From positions 1 to 24,674 of the forward strand of contig DAIEQP010000356.1 in the NCBI GenBank assembly GCA_027347805.1: a stretch of DNA of 24,674 nt, given 5' to 3'. Below, piece after piece: positions 13,553 through 21,800 of this stretch; position 1 is the stretch's first letter, and the number at the start of each line of letters is the position of its first letter. This DNA is from Ignavibacteria bacterium. GTDB lineage: Bacteria; Bacteroidota; Ignavibacteria; Ignavibacteriales; Melioribacteraceae. A model generated the notes under the pieces. The model was not told the DNA's origin. It saw nothing but the letters and a program-made list of their open reading frames with translations, and did not search any database. The translations under genes and the position numbers were made by a program.

Positions 13553-15625
13553 TCAATTCTCCTTTGCTTTAACTTGGTAATTAGTAGAAGCGAATGCATG
13601 CAGATTGAATATATCGCTGGTTCTGAATTTTACCGGCGAGTTTGACGCTCCCGTTGTATTTAATTTTATTGTTACACGCATATATTTTGCGCGGGAAATT
13701 TTTTCTGCATCGGTTTTATTCAATGAAACAGTGACCGTTTGAGATTTGGGAATTGGTTCGCCGGAAGAGTTTACTTCTGCACCGTCAATTGCTATTACAC
13801 TGTTAGCGTTTGTACTCCTAGGTGGAAACTCGACAAGAAATTGATTCTTTTCATCATAAAGATTCCCGCTGAAATCAATTGCAGCAGCCAAACCGTTTGT
13901 AATATCTATCCCTGCAGTAAGTGAATTAATATTTTTAATATTATCACGTTCATCACTATTCAAATCGAGGTTCAGCGAATCTTTAAAAACCGCATCCTTG
14001 ATTCCAATTTCTAACGGAAACTCCAATCGTGCTAATCCTGAAACCTTATCTGTATTTTTTACGGAAAGTGTTTTGTAGTTAGGATTAAGAATTCCTCCCG
14101 CATAAACAATTAAAGAATCCGGGAGAATTGAGAAAGCTTTAAAGAATGCGCTTAAACTATCGGCATTAATATTTAATGATGAGTTTATTGGTGAAATAAT
14201 ATTGTTTGATCCAAGAGTTTTTGCATTTAAGCCGAGTACCGCCCTCTGGCCTATTTTATTTCTTGCTTCGATATAACCGTTTATAAGCAGTTCAAATTGT
14301 GCTGTAGTATTAAGCTGTAATTTTGCAATCGGATTCTTGAAATTTATCTGTGAGAACTGCAGCTTATCTTTCAAGTCCTGGATATTTAGAGCCACCCCGC
14401 TTCTTTGAGTTGATACTGTTATCGGCTTCAATATCCCGCTGAATTCTCCAAGCTGAAGATTACTAATTGATATTGATCCTTTAATTCCATCTGTATTTTT
14501 AATTGTTCTGTAATCCGGTGCTGATGCAGGAGTAACAGAGATATTGTAGTTAATTAAATTTGTGGAAGATCCGTCCCCTGTATTTAAAGTGTAATTCTGT
14601 AATGAAAGATTATTAATGACAATCTGCGAGTTTTGTTTTTTGTTTATGAAATAATTCCTTGTAAATGGTTTTTGCTGGGGATCTTTGAGTACAGGAATTG
14701 AAATTGTAACGCTTCCGTTAAGATCAACATTGTTGTCGATTGAAAGAGTTAGTGAACCCTTATCAATTTTAAGATTGCTGAATTTTGTGGCTTGAACAAT
14801 ACCTTCATCAATAACAACATTATTATCTATTACAAGAGGATTTTGAGTAGGAATCTGCGCTGTTGCTTCCGATGCAGTAACATTTGAGATTTTAGCTTTT
14901 ACTCCGAATGAATAAGAGGGAAGTGTTATCGACGTTCCATTGCTTCCCGAACAGGAGATGCTGCACTCAAGCGCAAGATCGTTTTTTACAACAACATTTT
15001 GAATTATATCAATTCCGGAAATTGAACCAACTCCTTTTGCCGGAACAGTTACACTTTGGCTGCTCTGTGCAATCAATTCACCGGTTCTGTTCTTCAGTTT
15101 TATGTTAGATATTGTAATTGAAACTGGTGCAGGAAATTGATTTGAAATTGTAAATGAAATTTTTCCCGATTGAATTTTAGCAGAAAGAAATTGATTAGCC
15201 AAAGTGAAATAGGAAGTAGCCGACTGACTTACAACGGGCGGGACAATTGTCTGCATTCCTCCTGTTAAACCCGGAGCCCATTCATACAACACATTTGCAT
15301 TAACGGAATCCGATGAAAGTTTAATATCACCGATTGTTTGTGTTACGCTTTTAGAGATTCCATTTATTGTCAGTTTATCAGAAAGCGAAATATTATCCAG
15401 CTGTGCATCTTTTGAATAATACAGAAGTTTTGAATTATCATTGTAGAATTTCAATTCAGAACTCTTTTTCAGCAGTTCCATCATATCATAATTCTTTTTT
15501 GTGAGCGGAACGTTAAACGATACATTCCAGCTTGGCATATGAGGTTCATTTATCTGGCAGCTTGATAAAATTATTGCCTGGACAAGAAATGGAAAAATTA
15601 CTGCAGCAATTTTTTCATATTTCAT
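13553..15625 (-). CDS. Large lipoprotein of unknown family
   Basis: A 690-residue protein with a lipoprotein signal: hydrophobic stretch 6-20 and lipobox 'LSSC' with Cys23. The mature protein is rich in Ser, Asn, Thr and Ile, and reads as many consecutive beta strands ('ISFTISNQFPAPVSITISNI', 'GSLTLSIDNNVDLNGSVTIS', 'GSISISNLQLGEF'), so probably a string of beta-sandwich domains at the cell surface or in the periplasm. I do not recognise a family. A longer start (15634) is possible, but AGGAT at 15633-15637 is correctly spaced only for ATG 15625. It is the first gene of a two-gene unit with the DUF5723 barrel (1-bp spacing), which suggests that the lipoprotein and barrel work together. Confidence 0.75.
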   Translation of the reverse strand: MKYEKIAAVIFPFLVQAIILSSCQINEPHMPSWNVSFNVPLTKKNYDMMELLKKSSELKFYNDNSKLLYYSKDAQLDNISLSDKLTINGISKSVTQTIGDIKLSSDSVNANVLYEWAPGLTGGMQTIVPPVVSQSATSYFTLANQFLSAKIQSGKISFTISNQFPAPVSITISNIKLKNRTGELIAQSSQSVTVPAKGVGSISGIDIIQNVVVKNDLALECSISCSGSNGTSITLPSYSFGVKAKISNVTASEATAQIPTQNPLVIDNNVVIDEGIVQATKFSNLKIDKGSLTLSIDNNVDLNGSVTISIPVLKDPQQKPFTRNYFINKKQNSQIVINNLSLQNYTLNTGDGSSTNLINYNISVTPASAPDYRTIKNTDGIKGSISISNLQLGEFSGILKPITVSTQRSGVALNIQDLKDKLQFSQINFKNPIAKLQLNTTAQFELLINGYIEARNKIGQRAVLGLNAKTLGSNNIISPINSSLNINADSLSAFFKAFSILPDSLIVYAGGILNPNYKTLSVKNTDKVSGLARLEFPLEIGIKDAVFKDSLNLDLNSDERDNIKNINSLTAGIDITNGLAAAIDFSGNLYDEKNQFLVEFPPRSTNANSVIAIDGAEVNSSGEPIPKSQTVTVSLNKTDAEKISRAKYMRVTIKLNTTGASNSPVKFRTSDIFNLHAFASTNYQVKAKEN
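13559..13565 (-). promoter_or_regulatory. Shine-Dalgarno for the outer-membrane protein inside the lipoprotein gene
   Basis: On the - strand AAAGGAG lies 7 nt before ATG 13551, within the last codons of the upstream lipoprotein gene. It decides the start and indicates coupled expression. Confidence 0.8.
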
Positions 15626-15632
15626 TAATATC

Positions 15633-15637
15633 ATCCT
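15633..15637 (-). promoter_or_regulatory. Ribosome-binding site deciding the lipoprotein start
   Basis: On the - strand AGGAT lies 7 nt before ATG 15625 but overlaps the alternative ATG at 15634, so it can only serve the shorter start. Confidence 0.55.
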
Positions 15638-15697
15638 AAAAGTATTTTCTGGAGTATTGAATAAATTAGAATTTCGCAGAGAACATATTAATTACTC

Positions 15698-15804
15698 TTC
15701 AACTTAACAAGTACGTTTATTCATAAAAGTTCAGAAATTTTTTATTAACTACTCAGCAAATAGCCTCAGCACTGATCAAAGAGTTTGGTTATATTTAAGT
15801 TGAA
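15698..15804. promoter_or_regulatory. Widely spaced 10-bp inverted repeat in a divergent promoter region
   Basis: TTCAACTTAA at 15698-15707 is exactly inverted as TTAAGTTGAA at 15795-15804, 87 bp apart. Both lie between the divergent lipoprotein and lamin-tail genes. The arms could be two operator half-sites; chance occurrence in AT-rich DNA is possible. Confidence 0.25.
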
Positions 15805-15828
15805 TTTATTCCCAAACAGTAATCAAAC

Positions 15829-18800
15829 ATGAACAAAAGATCCCTGCTAGCAATTTCTTTCTGGTTACTCCTGATTTTTTTTAGCAATATTTATTCGCAA
15901 ACAGGAAACGATTTAACTCTATCCGAAATTATGTTTTATCCATCGGAAACAAATGGTGAGTTTATAGAAATTTATAATACATCACCTACCGAAACTATTG
16001 ATCTTTCAACAATACGATTTAAATATTCAACCGCATCAAACAATTCATTTGTTGCATTCATAGGTGGCACAAATTTAGGCCCGGGTAAATATGCAGTGGT
16101 ACTCCAGGGAAATTATGATTACAACAATGGTAATTACAAAAATATTATTCCTGCTGAGACAATAGTTCTCAAATTAAGCACAAATAGTTTTGGCTCATCC
16201 GGAATGGCAAATACAACCAGCCGTGATGTTTTTTTAATTAATGCAAGCGGAACGACAATCGACACTTATACATATTCTGCAGATAACAATGCGGGAATCT
16301 CCGATGAAAAGTTTCTGATGACTAAAGAAAATGCATCTACAAATTGGAGAAACTCAATAAGAGCAAATGGAACGCCTGGATTTAGAAATTCTGTAACACC
16401 TGTTCAGTATTTAAATGATCTATCAATTCGTTTAGCGGGTATCAGCAGCGCAAATCCTGTTGAAGGGGATTCAGTGCAAGTTAGTTGTATTGTAAAGAAT
16501 ATTGGTGTTTACGATGCCGGCGCATTTAATGTTGATTTCTATATCGATCAGAATATAGATTCAATTGGACAGGCAAATGAAAAGTTTTATTCGAAATCAT
16601 TTTCCGAATTATTTGCGTCGGATTCTCTGTTGGTAACTTCGAAATTTTATGCAGAGCAGGGTAATAAGATAATAATTGCTAATGTTGATTATGCTAATGA
16701 TGAAAGCACAAACAACAATAAAATTGTAACATCGGTTAATGTTGCGGAAAAACCGGCTCAATATTCTGAAATTGTTGTAAATGAAATAATGTATGCCCCA
16801 TCAAATGATGAACCCGAATGGATTGAATTATATAATCGTTCAAACAGACCGGTTAACCTAAAGAACTGGAAAATTTCCGATAATACAACATCATCAACAA
16901 TTACAGCTTCTGATTATTTGTTGAGTCCGGGAGAATATGTTGTAGTTAGCGGTGATGCAACAATATCTTCTTTTTATCCATATGCAATTAAAACTATTGT
17001 AAAAACTTTACCTTCGCTTGCAAATTCAGGTGATTTTGTAATTCTTAAAAGCAGCACTAATGCAACAATCGATTCAATTAAATACTTACCTTCATGGGGT
17101 GGGAATACCGGAGGGTATTCACTGGAAAGAACTTCTAGCTCTGCCAGCTCATTAGATCAGTTTAGCTGGAAATCATCCACAAGTAAATATAAAGCAACAC
17201 CTGGCAAGATTAATTCAATAACAGTAAAGAATTATGATCTGCAGGTTACCAATGTAGCCGCTTCTTCTACATATGCAGAGCTTGGAAAAAATATTCAGCT
17301 AACCTGTGCAGTATCTAATCTTGGCTTAACAAATGCTTCGGGTTATACTGTAAAATTATATAGGGATTCTAATTCAGATGGTATTTTGGCATCTTACGAA
17401 CTTATTGCCCAGCTAAATGGATCATCAATAGCGAGCAGCGCAACCTCAAGTTTTAGTTTTTCAACAAACAATTTATTTGTTGGCAAGAATCAATTCTATA
17501 TTCAAGTAGAGTATGATAATGATGAATTTACAGAAAATAATATCGCATCTATTATAGTTCCAGGGGTTATCATCAATGAATTAAAAGGTGATCTTGTAGT
17601 TAACGAAATTATGTATAAACCATCCAGCAATGAATCAGATTGGATTGAGATTTTTAATGCAAGTCAAAAAACAATAAATCTGAAAGGCTATAAGCTTGGT
17701 AACGAAACGGTTCTAAATAATATTATAACCAAAGATATTGTCCTTCGTCCAGCAGAATATTTTTTGATTATTAGAGATTCATTGAAATATCCGTATTCGG
17801 CGAAACCGGCAAAATGGGCAATGGCTAACTTTCACACGTTAACAGATACTAAGTGCAAAGTTATTTTGCTCGATTCGCTTAATCGAGTGCTTGATTCACT
17901 GGAATACAAAAACACCTGGGGCGGAATAAACGGCAAGTCACTTGAAAGAGTTGAATTTATTGGCTCTTCAACAGATTCAACAAATTGGAAATTAAGTACA
18001 AGCAGGTTCAATGCAACTCCCGGTGCAGTAAATTCTGTTACACCAAAAAATTATGATATATATATTAAAAGTTTTTCCTACCTGGCTGCATATGCAGAAG
18101 TCGGAAAAAACATTATTCTATCCGGTTCAGTTACAAATAATGGAAAATTTGATGTCCAGAATTACAATGTGAAACTTTATAAAGATGTAAATTTAGATGG
18201 TATTGCACAATCAAACGAATTAATAACTGAACAATCTGGTTCTAACCTGGCTGCTGGAACTACAGCAGCATTTAATTTATCTGTCGATAATATACAGACT
18301 GGGCAAAACCAGTTTTTAGTTAATGTAGAATATAATCAAGATGAATATTTGGAAAATAATTTTGCAGCTTTAATAGTAAACGGAGTAGTAATAAATGAAT
18401 TAAAAGGTGACTTGGTTATAAATGAACTGGTCTATTCAACTAAATACGTAAGCCAGCAGTGGATCGAATTATACAATAAAAGCGGGAAGACAATAAATTT
18501 AAATGGCTATCAAATATTAAGCGGAACAAAAAAATCAAAAGTTATTTCGAAAAACATATTCATTAATCCCGATTCATATATTACAATTGCAAGAGACAGT
18601 TCAGTATTCAATTATAATTCAAAGCCCGCTTCAGTTTTAATTGCAGGATTCAATAGTCTGGCCGGTAAAATTGCTATCCAGGATTCATTAAATCGCACAA
18701 TCGATTCATTGGAATATAAAACTTCATGGGGGGGTGCCGGTACTAAATCACTAGAAAGAATTAACCCGAATAAATCATCAATAGATTCTACGAACTGGAA

Positions 18801-21800
18801 AACATCAGTAAGTAAATTTGGTGGAACACCGGGTTTTATCAATTCTGTTAGTGAAAAGAATTATGATCTGCAGATAAAGAATATTTCCACATCTGTATCG
18901 TTTGCTGAAATAGGAAAGAGTTTTCCTATCACGGCAACCGTTGTTAATAATGGAAAAATATCACTTGCAAATTATTCTGTTAAACTTTTCAGGGACATAA
19001 ATTTAAATGGAATAGAAGAACCAAGTGAATTATTGTATGTGTTGCCGGGAACTAATCTTTCAACCGGTCAATCGGCTAATTTTAGTTTTTCAACAAATAA
19101 TTTTTCCGCCGGGCAGAATCAATTCATAATATTAGTGGAATTAACAAATGATGAATTTGCTGAAAATAATTCCGGAGTATTAAAAATTAATGGATATGCC
19201 ATAAATGAAATACGCGGAGACATAGTTGTAAATGAATTTATGTTTACGCCTGCCGTCTATGAACCAGAATGGATTGAATTGTTCAACAAAAGCCAGAAAC
19301 AGATTAATCTAAATGGTTATCAGTTTGGTAACGGCAGCTTCAAGAGCAAAATAATTTCTAGCGAACTGATTTTAAAACCGAATGAATATGCTGTAATTAC
19401 GCGTGATTCAAGTATTGTTTCAAAATTCCCAGGGATTAAAAAAATCAGGCGGGCAAATTTTCCGGAGTTAAACAACACTAAAGGAAAAATCATTGTTCTT
19501 GATTCTCTAAGCAGAACTATAGATAGTCTTGAATATAAATCAACCTGGGGCGGGGCTACAGGAAAATCTATCGAAAGAATAGAAGCTTCAAAATCTTCTA
19601 CTGATTCAACTAATTGGAAAACAACAGCAAGTAAATTCAACGGAACACCCGGAACGATTAATTCTGTTTCACCAAAAGATTATGATTTATTTGTTAAAAA
19701 TATTTCTACTTCAGCTCCTTATGCTGAGGTCGGAAAAAATATTTCAATTTCTGTTTCTATATCCAATGCCGGTAAATTAACTTCAGCTAATTATACTGTA
19801 AAACTTTTCAGAGATTCCAACAACAATGGAATCGGCGAAACTAGTGAGCAGGTCGGGGAATTGGCCGGAACTAATTTGGCCGCTGGCGTCACCGCTGATT
19901 TTAGTTTTTCAACAAATAGTGCAATTGCCGGAGTAAATCAATTTATTTCAAAAGTTGATTTCGGGATTGATGAATACACAGAAAACAACCAGTCATCATT
20001 AAAAATTACCGGCATAATCATTAATGAAACCAGCGGCGACCTTGTAATTAATGAAATTCTATATTCGTCAAGTTCAGTATATCAGCAGTGGATAGAAATT
20101 TTTAACCGGAGTCAGAAAGTAATCAATCTGAAAGGATACCAGATTTTCAGTGCAGGGAAAAAGAATAAGATAATTTCCGGTGATGTTTTGGTTAAGCCAA
20201 ACGATTATTTTGTCGTGGCGAGAGATACTTCCGTTTACAGATTCAATCCTAAGTTAACACAATTAGCTGTAAGTGAATTTCAAACGCTTACCGGAAAACT
20301 TGCAATTCTCGATTCATTAAATAGAACAATAGACAGCCTTGAGTATAAAACATCATGGGGCGGCGCTGCGGGTAAATCGCTTGAAAGGATTGATCCATCA
20401 AAACCATCGGCAGATTCAACAAACTGGAAAACTTCAACAAGCAAATATAAAGGCACACCAGGCGGAATTAATTCTGAATCTCCCAAAAATTATGATCTTA
20501 ATCTTCAAAAATTTTCAATATCGACGAATTATGCTGAAGTTGGTAAAAACACACCATTAATTGTAGTAATTACAAACAATGGCAAATCAGTAATTCAGAA
20601 TTATTCTATTAAACTATTTAAAGACAGTAACACAAATGGAATTGATGATCCGTTTGAATTAATATCGGAACAACCCGGTCAGGAAATAATTCCAGGGTCT
20701 TCAGCAAATTTTAGTTTCTCTACTAATAATATCCAATTAGGGCAGAATCAGTTTATAATAAAAGTTGAATTTACAGGTGATGAATACTTTGAGAATAATA
20801 CAGCAATTCTAAAAGTACCGGGCGTTATAATTAATGAAATCAAGGGAGATTTAGTCATAAATGAAATTATGTACTCAAGCAGGTTTGTGAGTCAGCAGTG
20901 GCTGGAAATTTATAACAAAAGCCAGAAAACAATAAATCTTAACGGTTACCAATTATTAAGCGGGGTAAAGAAAAACAAAATTGTATCTAAAAACATATCA
21001 ATTGCACCGGATAAATATTTTGTTATCGCGCGTGATAGTTCTGTATTTGGTATCAATCCAAAACTTAATGCCGTTTTAATAACGGACTATACAAACTTCT
21101 CCGGCAAGATAGCCCTGATAGATTCGCTTAACAGAACAATTGATTCGCTTGAATACAGAAGTTCGTGGGGAGGTAACAATCTTAAATCTCTAGAAAGAAT
21201 TGACGCTGCCAAATCCTCAGTCGATTCAATTAACTGGAAAACATCTTTAAGTAATTTAGGTTCAACACCAGGACTTGTTAATTCGGTATCAAAAAAGAAT
21301 TATGATATAGTTGTTCAAAACATTTCGTTCAATCCTTCTGCTCCTTCAATCGGGCAAAAGGTAAGAGTGCGTGCAGATATTTCGAATATCGGCAGAAACA
21401 ATTCCGCGTTCAGATTAATTTTAAGTAGAGTTAACAAAGATGGATCAAGAACAAAAGTTGAAGAAACAAGCACATTGACTCTATCAAATGGCGCTTCACT
21501 TTCATATGAGTTTACATTTACAATAGAAAATTTAACAGTGAAAACAACATATGAATGTTATGCTGTTTTTGATCTTGACGATGATTTAACCAATAATACC
21601 TTAATGGGTTCAATATCGCCGCTTTATACAGTTGGTTCTGTTTTGGTAAATGAAATAATGTATAATCCGTTAAACGGAGAGCCCGAATGGATTGAATTAT
21701 ATAATAATTCCGGTTACGAAATTGATCTTGAAGATTGGACGATTGGCGATGTTTTCACACTAGCGCAAAAAACAAAGATCAATGCCAAGGATTATTCTTT

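Noticed and set aside
18612..20486. Open frames of about 70-105 codons on the - strand inside the lamin-tail gene (18612-18842, 19320-19640, 20280-20486)
   Set aside because: They recur at the same place in successive repeat units and are antisense shadows of the repeated LTD sequence.
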